64,000 nt of DNA from JAUILH01 sp964230215 (GCA_964230215.1 CAXRGQ010000006.1:372001-436000), one strand, 5' to 3'; counted from the stretch's first letter, positions 1 through 8,176 are shown. Program-made: numbers and translations. The notes: generated by a model from the letters alone, not told the origin.

Positions 1-2
1 AT

Positions 3-290
3 GCATGGGAAGACAGCCCAAATCTTGTCAACTTTGGTGATTTATCAATGGGATTTGCATTTGGAACAGACGTTCGCTTTGGCGGGAAGAAGTCCCCCAG
101 CAAATCAAATACAAACAAGTTCCAATTCTCTGGTTTGAGTCTTTCCGTTGGTCGCTTGTATGACATAAACAAGAGTATTATTGGTGATCTCGGAAACGCT
201 TCATTACAACAATACTTTGTTCAGTTTGGATTGAAGTTTTCGACTAAGCGGGATAAAATAATCAACTATGCAAAACGTGCCGAATGGTGA
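3..290 (+). CDS. C-terminal fragment of a probable outer-membrane protein
   Basis: The reading frame is open from the left edge of the window and ends at the TGA at 288-290, so the gene begins upstream and only about 95 residues are visible. They are rich in Gly, Ser and aromatic residues in alternating patterns (FAFGTDVRFGG, YFVQFGLKFS), which suits beta strands of an outer-membrane barrel. An internal ATG at 48 is unlikely to be the start, because coding sequence continues before it. No family could be assigned from this fragment. It lies 23 nt upstream of the TPR gene on the same strand and may share its transcript. Confidence 0.5.
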   Translation, partial: AWEDSPNLVNFGDLSMGFAFGTDVRFGGKKSPSKSNTNKFQFSGLSLSVGRLYDINKSIIGDLGNASLQQYFVQFGLKFSTKRDKIINYAKRAEW

Positions 291-313
291 TTTTTGCTTA
301 AGTTGTAGGCTGA

Positions 314-1432
314 ATGAATAGACTAGGCGTACTCATAGTGTTTTGTGTAATCACATCATCTGTTTTATCACAGAAAGACAGTCTATTTGTACAATTAAAA
401 GGTTTTGTAGATAGTTCTAAGTATCAGTCTGCAGCTGCATATGGTGCAGTAAAATGGAATAAAAACGCTAGCGATTCTGCTTCTCAATTTTACGTCTATT
501 CTCTTTATATGGTTGGGAGCTATGACAAGGCACTTGTAGTAACAGAATCTGTTCCCAATACACACCAATCGGAATCTTGGACTATATTGAAGGTGGATAT
601 ATATGATGCTCTTGAAGATTATAATTCTGCTCGTAAAACACTCGTGAGTTTCATTGAAGCCAATCCAGATTGTTGTCAAGCCTATCAGAGATTAGCCACT
701 CTTTATCTTGATTATGGAGGAGGCTATTACAATGTAACTGAATCCTACACTACGGCATTACAGTATTGCAGCGACTCAGATGCTGTGGATGTGCTGTTAC
801 AACTAGGCAATCATTATTACTATACCGAGAGCTATCGAGAAGCAAGAAATGTGTTTGAAGAGGTGCTGGAACTTGCGCCAGATAACGCCAATGTGATGTA
901 TGAATGCGGAGTGTACTTTTCTAATGTCGGAAAATATGAGCGATCAAACGATTTGCTAGAAAAGTACAAGCTCCAGCGACCCAATGATTTTGAAGCTGAT
1001 TATCATCTTGGATACAATTATCTCGCGTTAGAGGACTATCAAAAATCGGTTGAAGCATATACAACATATATTTTGAGCGATAGCACAGATTTGGATGCAT
1101 GGTACAATAGGGGTTTAGCAAATGCTGCAGACAAGCAATATGATTTTGCTATACGCGACTTTGAGTATTGTTTAGATTTGGATCCAGGTTTCTATGACGC
1201 TATTTTTAATATTGGACATATCTACCAAAACAAAGGAGAGTACGCTAAGGGGATTCGTTACTATACCGAATGTATTTCCATGAATAAAGAAGATGCAGAA
1301 GCCTATTATAACAGAGGAGTGTGCAAGTACTATTCAGACGACCCTTATGGTGCTTGTTTGGATTGGACATACTTAGAGAAATTGGGCAGAAAAGACCTCT
1401 ATAAGGAGATTCGTGCACTATGTGAAGATTAA
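314..1432 (+). CDS. exported TPR-repeat protein
   Basis: A 372-aa protein with an N-terminal signal peptide (MNRLGVLIVFCVITSSVLSQ), so it is probably periplasmic or outer-membrane associated. From about residue 55 it is a run of tetratricopeptide repeats with typical A/G/Y spacing (for example YHLGYNYLALEDYQKSVEAY, then AWYNRGLANAADKQYDFAI). It ends in the GACLDW-type capping repeat often seen in Bacteroidota TPR proteins. TPRs mediate protein-protein contacts; no partner can be named. It follows the partial upstream gene by 23 nt. The following methyltransferase gene starts 15 nt after its stop but appears to have its own promoter. Confidence 0.8.
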   Translation: MNRLGVLIVFCVITSSVLSQKDSLFVQLKGFVDSSKYQSAAAYGAVKWNKNASDSASQFYVYSLYMVGSYDKALVVTESVPNTHQSESWTILKVDIYDALEDYNSARKTLVSFIEANPDCCQAYQRLATLYLDYGGGYYNVTESYTTALQYCSDSDAVDVLLQLGNHYYYTESYREARNVFEEVLELAPDNANVMYECGVYFSNVGKYERSNDLLEKYKLQRPNDFEADYHLGYNYLALEDYQKSVEAYTTYILSDSTDLDAWYNRGLANAADKQYDFAIRDFEYCLDLDPGFYDAIFNIGHIYQNKGEYAKGIRYYTECISMNKEDAEAYYNRGVCKYYSDDPYGACLDWTYLEKLGRKDLYKEIRALCED

Positions 1433-1435
1433 ACG

Positions 1436-1443
1436 TATTTTTG
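1436..1443 (+). promoter_or_regulatory. -7 box (TATTTTTG) 4 nt before an ATG
   Basis: TATTTTTG matches the Bacteroidota -7 consensus TAnnTTTG exactly. Only CAGC separates it from the ATG at 1448, so initiation at the usual distance would start the mRNA at or next to the start codon (leaderless). No convincing -33 TTTG is visible at the right distance, where the preceding gene is still coding. Confidence 0.5.
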
Positions 1444-1447
1444 CAGC

Positions 1448-2566
1448 ATGATGGAATTAACGGCAAAGACCTTTCATGGTCTGGAGGAAGTATTGGCTGA
1501 GGAAATTAAGAGTCTTGGGGGAACAGATATTCAAGTAAATCGAAGGGTGGTGACATTTAATGGGGATAAAAAAACACTCTATCGGTGTAATTATGAATCT
1601 CGATTAGCAATAAATTTTTTAATGCCAATTGCACGCTTTAAGGCACGAAAAGAGGATGAGCTGTATGAGCAAGTTAAGAGCATTGAATGGGACAAATTCA
1701 TGCACTCCAGAAACAGTATGGTAATTCAGTCTACCGTTAGATCGGATCATTTTACACATTCTCACTATGCCGCATTAAAAACAAAAGATGCTATATGCGA
1801 TTATTTTAGAGACAAGCATGGTGACAGGCCTAATATCAGCAAAGATCGGGCTGATATCATGATCGACTTAAACATACGTGATGATAAGGTGATTATTTCT
1901 CTAAACAGTACTGGTCAGCCTCTATTTAAACGTGGATATAGAAAAGTAACTGGCCCTGCTCCTATCAATGAGATTTTAGCCGCAGGATTAGTAAAATTAG
2001 CAGGCTGGGATATGAAGTCGCCCTTTATGGATCCTATGTGCGGTTCGGGGACTATAGCCATTGAAGCTGCGGCGATAGCTGCTCGAATTCCCGTGGGTGA
2101 ATTAAGACGATTTTATTCTGTGTTTAAATGGCCAAGCTTTGATCAAAAGATTTGGGATGAGGTAAGAAATGAAGCTGAAGCTAACATTCTAGAACGCATC
2201 CCAAGAATTACTGCATCCGATTCGTCCTTACAATTAATTAAAAAAGCACGATTAAATCTTGAAGCCTTTGAAGAGCGCATTAAAGTGAACTTTCAGGCAT
2301 TTAATATAAACGAATTGATTGAAGCTGAACCTGGCACAACGGTAATTTTCAATCCTCCATATGGAGAGCGCATGAATAAAATGGATGGTATTAAGGATTA
2401 TGCTGCGCTGGGGGATGTAATGAAAGAAAAGTTTAAAGGCTGTAGTGTTTGGATAATCACGAGCGATAGAGATGCTATCAAACATATAGGATTAAAAACT
2501 ACCTCAAGAACAAACCTTAAAAATGGCCCATTAGATTGTACCTTCCGCCAGTTCGACATTTTCTAG
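1448..2566 (+). CDS. THUMP-domain 23S rRNA (guanine-N2) methyltransferase, RlmL-like
   Basis: A 372-aa class I SAM-dependent RNA methyltransferase. The N-terminal part (about 1-160) fits a ferredoxin-like plus THUMP RNA-binding module. The C-terminal Rossmann domain has motif I DPMCGSGT at residues 195-202 and catalytic NPPY at 302-305, the signature of N2-guanine methyltransferases of the RlmL/Trm14 family. It corresponds only to the N-terminal RlmL half of E. coli RlmKL; the RlmK domain is absent, as is usual outside Gammaproteobacteria. The expected role is modification of a guanine in 23S rRNA in the cytoplasm. The exact target base is not shown by the sequence. The start has two adjacent ATGs (1448 and 1451). 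Confidence 0.88.
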   Translation: MMELTAKTFHGLEEVLAEEIKSLGGTDIQVNRRVVTFNGDKKTLYRCNYESRLAINFLMPIARFKARKEDELYEQVKSIEWDKFMHSRNSMVIQSTVRSDHFTHSHYAALKTKDAICDYFRDKHGDRPNISKDRADIMIDLNIRDDKVIISLNSTGQPLFKRGYRKVTGPAPINEILAAGLVKLAGWDMKSPFMDPMCGSGTIAIEAAAIAARIPVGELRRFYSVFKWPSFDQKIWDEVRNEAEANILERIPRITASDSSLQLIKKARLNLEAFEERIKVNFQAFNINELIEAEPGTTVIFNPPYGERMNKMDGIKDYAALGDVMKEKFKGCSVWIITSDRDAIKHIGLKTTSRTNLKNGPLDCTFRQFDIF

Positions 2567-2570
2567 TTGG

Positions 2571-3329
2571 ATGAAGCAAGCAGAACTGAAAGAATTATTG
2601 GACTCAACGGTTGAACGCTATAATCAACCTAGTTTTATCGAGGAAGACCCTATCTGTATTCCACATCAATTTAGCGCAAAAGAAGATATTGAGATTGCCG
2701 GGTTTCTTACTGCAACCATAGCTTGGGGCAAGCGGGATATGATTATCCGAAATGCCCAATCAATGATAGAACGTATGGATGGAGCACCAGCAGATTTTGT
2801 TCGCAATCATACCACAGATGACTTGCAGGTGTTTGATGGCTTTGTTCATCGTACATTTAATTCGGTTGATATAAAGTACTTTATACAAGCCTTACAGTAT
2901 ATATACCTTAATTTTGGTGGGCTTGAGACAGTTTTATGCTCATCCGATAATCTATCCGATAACATACACAACTTCAAACAACAGTTTTTTAGCTTACACC
3001 ATCCAGAGCGAACTACAAAGCATGTTGCGGATCCTTTAAAAGGAAGCTCCGCCAAACGCATATGTATGTTTCTACGTTGGATGGTGCGAAAAGATGACAA
3101 TGGCGTTGATTTCGGTATTTGGAATAAGCTATCACCTTCACAATTAAAGTGTCCATTGGATGTACACACAGGCAATGTTGGGCGGAAACTTGGCTTACTA
3201 AAACGCAAACAAAACGATTGGAAAGCTGTGGAGGAACTGAGCACAGCCCTTGCTAAGTTTGATTCGAACGACCCCATAAAATACGACTTTGCTCTTTTCG
3301 GATTAGGGATTTACGAAGGGATAAAATAG
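2571..3329 (+). CDS. DUF2400 (TIGR02757) family protein
   Basis: A 252-aa cytoplasmic protein recognised as the widespread DUF2400/TIGR02757 family, whose function is unknown. Visible landmarks are IAWGKRDMI near residue 50, PLDVHTGNVGRKLGL around 196-210 and a C-terminal YDFALFGLGI. The D-x-H...R-x-LGL segment (D197, H199) resembles the helix-hairpin-helix DNA glycosylase/nuclease-III pattern VDTHV..R..RLGL. This hints at nucleic-acid binding but does not prove it. It starts 4 nt after the methyltransferase stop and is almost certainly cotranscribed with it. Confidence 0.85.
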   Translation: MKQAELKELLDSTVERYNQPSFIEEDPICIPHQFSAKEDIEIAGFLTATIAWGKRDMIIRNAQSMIERMDGAPADFVRNHTTDDLQVFDGFVHRTFNSVDIKYFIQALQYIYLNFGGLETVLCSSDNLSDNIHNFKQQFFSLHHPERTTKHVADPLKGSSAKRICMFLRWMVRKDDNGVDFGIWNKLSPSQLKCPLDVHTGNVGRKLGLLKRKQNDWKAVEELSTALAKFDSNDPIKYDFALFGLGIYEGIK

Positions 3330-3378
3330 ATCTGTACTTAAAATCTCAATTCTATATTCGTAATTATTCAAAAAAAAT

Positions 3379-3386
3379 TATATTTG
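3379..3386 (+). promoter_or_regulatory. -7 box (TATATTTG) upstream of the tRNA gene
   Basis: TATATTTG fits TAnnTTTG exactly and lies in the AT-rich 166-bp gap between the DUF2400 gene and the tRNA. A -33 element is weak (TTCG at 3357-3360, 18-nt spacer). Initiation here would give a leader of roughly 100 nt before the mature tRNA. Confidence 0.45.
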
Positions 3387-3495
3387 CGCTCCTGTTGAGG
3401 TTCAAACAATATAGTTGTGCAGCGTGGACAACTAGTTTAACTGAGGGAAAGATATTACGAATACCTTAAAAGGTACGGTTATGAAACTGTTTTTT

Positions 3496-3569
3496 GGCGC
3501 GGTAGCTCAGTTGGTTAGAGCGCAGGATTCATAACCCTGAGGTCGGGAGTTCAAATCTCCCCCGCGCTA
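3496..3569 (+). tRNA. tRNA with CAU anticodon (elongator Met, or Ile2)
   Basis: The cloverleaf folds by eye. The acceptor stem GGCGCGG pairs with CCGCGCT (one G-T pair), the D-stem is GCTC/GAGC, the anticodon is CAT at 3530-3532 in loop TTCATAA, and the T-stem is GGGAG/CTCCC with loop TTCAAAT. The discriminator is A3569. CCA is not encoded. Position 31-39 of the anticodon stem is an A-C mismatch. CAU can mean elongator Met or lysidine-modified Ile2. The acceptor lacks the 1-72 mismatch of initiator tRNA, so it is not fMet. Ile2 and Met cannot be separated here without comparison. Confidence 0.95.
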
Positions 3570-3572
3570 CAA

Positions 3573-3606
3573 GAAAGGCTGAACGAACGTTCAGCCTTTT
3601 TTTTAT
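3573..3606 (+). terminator. Rho-independent terminator after the tRNA
   Basis: A perfect 9-bp stem AGGCTGAAC (3576-3584) / GTTCAGCCT (3589-3597) with a GAAC loop is followed by a run of T (3597-3604). It sits directly after the tRNA and is the obvious transcript end. Confidence 0.85.
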
Positions 3607-3653
3607 TTGCTGTAAACCAAGCGAAATTTCATTTCAGCTTGGGGTGCAGCAAA
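3606..3653. repeat. long imperfect inverted repeat
   Basis: Nested arms: TTTGCTG (3606-3612) with CAGCAAA (3647-3653), CCAAGC (3617-3622) with GCTTGG (3637-3642), and an inner GAAAT/ATTTC pair. The left arm begins inside the terminator T-run. Two smaller hairpins follow: TTGGC/GCCAA (3665-3678), and CTTTCT/AGAAAG (3681-3703) whose loop contains the palindrome GGTACC. No ORF covers them. Confidence 0.6.
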
Positions 3654-3765
3654 TAAAAACAGCATTGGCGACAGCCAAGGCTTTCTTGTAGGTACCTAGA
3701 AAGTGGCTATGAGATTCACGCAGTAAATCTTCATGTGTTTGTAAGCATCATATATGGTTACTTTA

Positions 3766-3834
3766 AGAGCTCAGAGTCCTCTAGGAGTGACTCTGAGGGG
3801 TAGAGCTCAGAGTCCTCATGGAGTGACTCTGAGG
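3766..3834. repeat. tandem pair of 33-bp hairpin repeats, 36-bp period
   Basis: Copies at 3766-3798 and 3802-3834 are identical except at the hairpin tip (TAG against ATG). Each has a 9-bp stem CTCAGAGTC/GACTCTGAG with an inner CTC/GAG pair. The rest of the gap 3607-3979 has no gene. After 3834 only AT-rich sequence and the promoter of the next gene are seen. Confidence 0.8.
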
Positions 3835-3970
3835 ATTATAGAGATTTCCATAATAATTATCACAATGATAAAACACTATATTTCAACTCGTTATTCTACA
3901 CGTGCCTCACAGGTTGAAAACTCACAATAGCAATAAGTAGATCTAATGCCAATATTCCCAATTCCATTAT

Positions 3971-3978
3971 TAAATTTG
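3971..3978 (+). promoter_or_regulatory. -7 box (TAAATTTG) at the start of the exported-protein/caspase operon
   Basis: An exact TAnnTTTG match that ends 1 nt before the first ATG (3980) and 4 nt before the second ATG (3983). The second ATG is therefore the more likely start on a leaderless message. Confidence 0.45.
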
Positions 3979-3982
3979 CATG

Positions 3983-4705
3983 ATGCGCTTACTTGTTGCA
4001 TTCTTCATGTGTTTAATTCTAAATAATGGGGTTTCACAATACTCCATATTTGGCATGGGACTCCAGGTGCCTAGAAAGTCTGAGTTTACTATTCACACGC
4101 CTACTTATACGACACAAGAAGGTGCTCAATATAGCTTTGGCGAAACTGAAGAATTCAGTCAAGTCACGGGATTTGATGTTCTTCTGAAATATATGTTTAA
4201 TTACAAATTTCTATTCTTTAACATTGAGATGAACCTGTTTAATGGTTATGAGGAGTTTAAAGTTCCTATAAACCATCCTAGTGCAGTAAATTCTTCTCTA
4301 ATCGAAAGTACACTAGTTTCAGTTGACAACGAGCATATTGGTTTCGGATTCGAACTAATGAGCAAAACATCCAAGTATATGAATGGCTTTTTGCCTTCCG
4401 TGCAATTTCGGTTTAAAACTCATTCTGTTTATAGTTATAGTGCTCCAGCACCACTTAACTATAGAGAAAACGAAACAGACAAAGAAGGATTAGCTGGCTG
4501 GGGCATCAACAATCATTCAGAATGGTCTGTAAATTTTGGAATTAACTTTAGATATAACTGGTTGATGGCCTTTGCGCGTTACACCCCAGCAATCCGATTT
4601 ACCAAGCACCTTCCTGGTTATAGTTTCTCAAAGTGGGACATTGGTGTTGTAATCTTAGGTAAAACCTGGCCAACATATGGTCGCCAACACATTTTTGTTC
4701 CTTGA
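3983..4705 (+). CDS. exported protein of unknown function, partner of the caspase gene
   Basis: A 240-aa protein with a signal peptide (MRLLVAFFMCLILNNGVSQ). The mature part is rich in aromatic and alternating hydrophobic residues (VNFGINFRYNWLMAFARYTP), suggesting a small outer-membrane barrel; no family was recognised. The ATG at 3983 is chosen because a -7 box ends 4 nt upstream; the ATG at 3980 would add one Met. Its TGA (4703-4705) overlaps the TTG start of the caspase-propeller gene (TTGA), implying translational coupling and a shared role. Confidence 0.7.
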   Translation: MRLLVAFFMCLILNNGVSQYSIFGMGLQVPRKSEFTIHTPTYTTQEGAQYSFGETEEFSQVTGFDVLLKYMFNYKFLFFNIEMNLFNGYEEFKVPINHPSAVNSSLIESTLVSVDNEHIGFGFELMSKTSKYMNGFLPSVQFRFKTHSVYSYSAPAPLNYRENETDKEGLAGWGINNHSEWSVNFGINFRYNWLMAFARYTPAIRFTKHLPGYSFSKWDIGVVILGKTWPTYGRQHIFVP

Positions 4706-7569
4706 GAAGTCTTCTAATGATATCGCTGCTACTTGCTTGCTTAAAGGTGTCAAGTCAAAAAATTGAGTTTGTGGTTCAGACAAGTCACTCCTCACCTATT
4801 ATTGGTATTGTTAAGTGTAGCAATGACTTACTTGTCTCAAGATCATCCGACGGCGAGTTTATCACTTGGCAGCTCGATAACGGCAAGATTGTTAATCACA
4901 GTGCCATTTTTGATAGCTCTTTAATCATCCAATCTCAATCGGCATACAGCTCAGACCTATCCAAATATTTGCTTGAAGGGGATAACTTTAAAGCGGATCT
5001 AAATGGTAAAAGAATTACGTTTTATCTCAATGAGCAACGTCAATTCAAGACAATGGATGAACGTGGTTCAGACATCCATAGCGCTGAATACAACAAGGAA
5101 AAAGATGAAGTATACATTGGCCTAAACAATGGGGATTTTGTTGTGTTGAATGCGAAATCCGGTCGTATAAAAAAACGGATCAAATTGCACTTGTCAAGCA
5201 TTAACGGAATCCTATACGACGAAAAAACCAATAGCATTTTTACGGCAAGTAGTGATAGAACTATTAAACAAATTGATGCGACAAACTTTAAACTTGTCAT
5301 GCACTTTTATGGCCAGAGTTTCAAACCCAATAAACTTCAATTTCATCCAGAAAATGGTAATCTATTAATTGCAGATGAGGTAGGAAATATCAGTACAATA
5401 GACTTTTCAGAACTCATCCCAACAATTGAAACTAAAAGAGTAAGCAAATATGGCATTGAAACTTTTAGCTTACATGATAACAACATTCAAGCGATCAATA
5501 CGAATGCGAAACGAATTGAATACAATACAATCCATAAAAAGCAAAAGAGAAAAAAATTCTTAAAAGGGAGTTTCAAATACAGATTTAATGGAAGGATTAA
5601 TCAGCTAACAAATGGTTACAAAGACGATTGGCTTGACTGTTATAATGCCAAATCTAATTCGGACAATAGCTATTTCGCTCTCAATTATGAGCTGAAGTTT
5701 GATGACGATGGTTCTATCTACTCCCCCGACAAGATTAGTTTCGTCAATACCACAACGGGAAAATGCAGAAAACTATGGGGTGCGGTAAGTAAGTACAGTC
5801 TATCACATGATTATCTCTATTATGTAAACAAAGAAAGTAAAGTGGTCATTTGGAATCACTCTACGAACAAAAGAACTCAATCAGGGTTTATGAATGCACA
5901 CAACGTCTGTAATCTAGGTGATTCAGTTCTATTGGTAAGCTTTAATTCGGGTTTGACAAAACTGTATCATCTTGATGCGAACGGATGGGTGAATAAAACT
6001 AATGCGATAAATATTGAGCAAAGTTTCACAGGAGATTTATACAGTAAAGGCAGTTATATTATTGAAAAACTTGCTAGCTCAATCAATGTATATCAAGTCG
6101 TTGAAGGTAAAATTAATTTAGCTAAAACAATTGCCATCGCGGCATTGGATTTTGATTTACACCCAAACAATAAAACCTTAGCAATTATCGATAAAAACCA
6201 TCAACTTTCATTATTGGATTTAAGTTCTGATAATTCACAATTAATCTATGTAAGCACGAGCAACAAAGGAGATTTGGCCTTCCTGAATGACAAAAATGAA
6301 TATTTCATTCCTAAACAAGGCTTGGATTTTATTGGCTTTGCCTTTGACAACCAATATGTATACCCTTATCAATTTGACCGCTATTTTAACCGTCCTGAGA
6401 AGATTCTGCCAGCAACAGGACTCCTAGATGAAAAACAAATTGCGCTTATTAATAGAGCAGCAGAAAGAAGGCTCAGTAAAACCACAACACTAGATGCTTC
6501 TAAGCTACCGAAATTGGACATCACTATGGTTAATATTGAGGGTAATCAACTAAGATATACGGGTACAACATCAAATAACAATAAAGATGCCTTGTATATT
6601 TCCCGGATAAATGGAGTTGTTTATGATACGAGTTCAAGTATTGAGTCTGTGCGCCTCCCTTTGATTAGTGGGAAAAATAGCTATGAATTGAGTTGTGTTT
6701 CGAATGGACTTGAGAGTATCCGCCATTACTACGAATACACTTCAAATGAAGAGAATGGAGACTTGTATATAGTAAGCATTGGTATTAATGATTATCAAGG
6801 GAAGGTGTATGATCTTAAATACCCAACAAAAGATGCACGGGATATTGCAAATGCAATTAAAGCTAAATCCTCAAAGAACTATCAAGAAGTTTCCACAACA
6901 ATAATTGAGAATCAAGATTCAGAAAACATTAAGAATACACTATCTGAAATCAAAAGTAAGTTGACCTTGCAAGACGATATAATTCTATTCTTTGCTGGAC
7001 ATGGCGTCTTGGATGAATCTTTTGATTACTATCTGGCTTGTTCTGACATGATATTCGCCCAACCTAAGGACAAGGGGCTTGCCTATTCTTACATAGAACG
7101 TTACTTAGCAGGAGTACCATGTAACCGGAAACTGTTGATTATGGACGCGTGTCATAGCGGTGAAGTTGATAAGGAAGAGATTAACGAGTCTATTAGCAAT
7201 TCGGTTGAAATATCTGAGGACATAAATTTCAGAAGCTCAGATAAAAGCTACTTATCTACTCATAAGGTGAGTTCAGCAGACTTGGCTAAAGCTGTCTTTT
7301 CTGACGTAAACAATCTATCTGGGGCAAATATAGTAGCAAGTGCTGCTGGCGTGGAATTTGCGGCCGAAAGCGACAAAACTAATAACGGTTTTTTCACAAA
7401 GGCTTTTGTTGAAGCATTGAAATCAAAAAAAACAGACCTTAACAACGACGGTAATATTAGTTTGGATGAAATCATGGAACTTGTAGAGCAGAAAGTACAA
7501 ACTCTTAGCAATGGAAGGCAAACACCTGGTTTAAGGAATGAAAACTCTAGAACCTATATTAATTTTTAG
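4702..7569 (+). CDS. secreted beta-propeller (WD40-like) / caspase-fold peptidase (C14)
   Basis: A 955-aa exported protein. The TTG start at 4702 gives a signal peptide with Arg2; the in-frame ATG at 4717 would lose that charge. LLAC at residues 10-13 could be a lipobox, so a lipoprotein is possible. Residues about 25-560 are repeated beta-blades of WD40/quinoprotein type. The C-terminal caspase p20-like domain starts near 688 (YIVSIGINDYQG) and keeps both catalytic residues: His767 in FFAGHG and Cys817 in MDACHSG. Near the C terminus an EF-hand-like loop (residues 912-923, DLNNDGNISLDE) could bind calcium. Related orthocaspases cleave after Arg/Lys; the specificity here is unknown. It is coupled to the upstream exported protein. 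The target and role are not shown. Confidence 0.85.
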   Translation: MRSLLMISLLLACLKVSSQKIEFVVQTSHSSPIIGIVKCSNDLLVSRSSDGEFITWQLDNGKIVNHSAIFDSSLIIQSQSAYSSDLSKYLLEGDNFKADLNGKRITFYLNEQRQFKTMDERGSDIHSAEYNKEKDEVYIGLNNGDFVVLNAKSGRIKKRIKLHLSSINGILYDEKTNSIFTASSDRTIKQIDATNFKLVMHFYGQSFKPNKLQFHPENGNLLIADEVGNISTIDFSELIPTIETKRVSKYGIETFSLHDNNIQAINTNAKRIEYNTIHKKQKRKKFLKGSFKYRFNGRINQLTNGYKDDWLDCYNAKSNSDNSYFALNYELKFDDDGSIYSPDKISFVNTTTGKCRKLWGAVSKYSLSHDYLYYVNKESKVVIWNHSTNKRTQSGFMNAHNVCNLGDSVLLVSFNSGLTKLYHLDANGWVNKTNAINIEQSFTGDLYSKGSYIIEKLASSINVYQVVEGKINLAKTIAIAALDFDLHPNNKTLAIIDKNHQLSLLDLSSDNSQLIYVSTSNKGDLAFLNDKNEYFIPKQGLDFIGFAFDNQYVYPYQFDRYFNRPEKILPATGLLDEKQIALINRAAERRLSKTTTLDASKLPKLDITMVNIEGNQLRYTGTTSNNNKDALYISRINGVVYDTSSSIESVRLPLISGKNSYELSCVSNGLESIRHYYEYTSNEENGDLYIVSIGINDYQGKVYDLKYPTKDARDIANAIKAKSSKNYQEVSTTIIENQDSENIKNTLSEIKSKLTLQDDIILFFAGHGVLDESFDYYLACSDMIFAQPKDKGLAYSYIERYLAGVPCNRKLLIMDACHSGEVDKEEINESISNSVEISEDINFRSSDKSYLSTHKVSSADLAKAVFSDVNNLSGANIVASAAGVEFAAESDKTNNGFFTKAFVEALKSKKTDLNNDGNISLDEIMELVEQKVQTLSNGRQTPGLRNENSRTYINF

Positions 7570-8151
7570 CTAGAAAGTAAGTACTTTGGGTAAAACACCC
7601 CGATTCGCACTATCAATTATCTCGCTTAATCGTTTTTCTCTGGTAGCTGCTCTTTTTGCAGAATGTAACCAATACAATACGCCTTTTTGTTTCGATTGAC
7701 TCAGCGATTTATAAAACGCATCAGCTTTTTTGTTCTCATTTAATTTTTGCAGAAGATCCTTTGGTACAACCAATGCCTCAACATCATCCAAATAGTTCCA
7801 TGAACCATTTTCTTTCGCTATTTCAACACTTTTTAAACCACTTGGCATCATTCGGTTTTCATCCAGAAGTTTCGCAACTTTGCCTTTGTTGATTTTGGAC
7901 CAGTTGCTTTTAGGTTTTCGCTTAGTAAACATCTGTTTATACCTAACATTATCAATGGTCTTTTTAGTGCTATCAATCCAACCAAAACACAAGGCTTCAT
8001 CAACTGCCTCACTCCATGTAAGACTTGGTATACCCGAGTTTTTCCTATGGTAAATCAACCAAACTACTTCACTTGTAGCGTGATGCTTTTCCAGCCATTG
8101 ACGCCATTCTTCCTTTGAGCATGGTGTAAATTCGGTAGTGGGGTTTGACAT
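7570..8151 (-). CDS. YdeI/OmpD-associated (OmdA) family protein
   Basis: A 193-aa cytoplasmic protein with the family layout. An N-terminal domain carries EEWRQWLEKHHATSEVVWL and ALCFGWIDSTKKTID, followed by RKPKSNWSKINKGKVAKL, and a C-terminal helical OmdA segment ends SQSKQKGVLYWLHSAKRAATREKRL. The family is common in Bacteroidota and has no established enzymatic role. It is convergent with the caspase gene, with stops abutting. A -7 box is present 25 nt upstream. Confidence 0.85.
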   Translation of the reverse strand: MSNPTTEFTPCSKEEWRQWLEKHHATSEVVWLIYHRKNSGIPSLTWSEAVDEALCFGWIDSTKKTIDNVRYKQMFTKRKPKSNWSKINKGKVAKLLDENRMMPSGLKSVEIAKENGSWNYLDDVEALVVPKDLLQKLNENKKADAFYKSLSQSKQKGVLYWLHSAKRAATREKRLSEIIDSANRGVLPKVLTF

Positions 8152-8176
8152 AAATGTAAATTAATTCTTAAATACA

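Noticed and set aside
2846..3277. 143-aa minus-strand ORF in the DUF2400 gene
   Set aside because: Fully antisense to a conserved family protein, with no promoter box or signal.
3766..3834. CRISPR-like repeat pair
   Set aside because: Only two copies, 3-bp spacer and strongly palindromic units; no cas genes in the window.
7566..7595. AAAGTA/TACTTT hairpin as terminator between convergent genes
   Set aside because: It lies within the last codons of the YdeI-family gene, is AT-rich and lacks a T-run in either direction.
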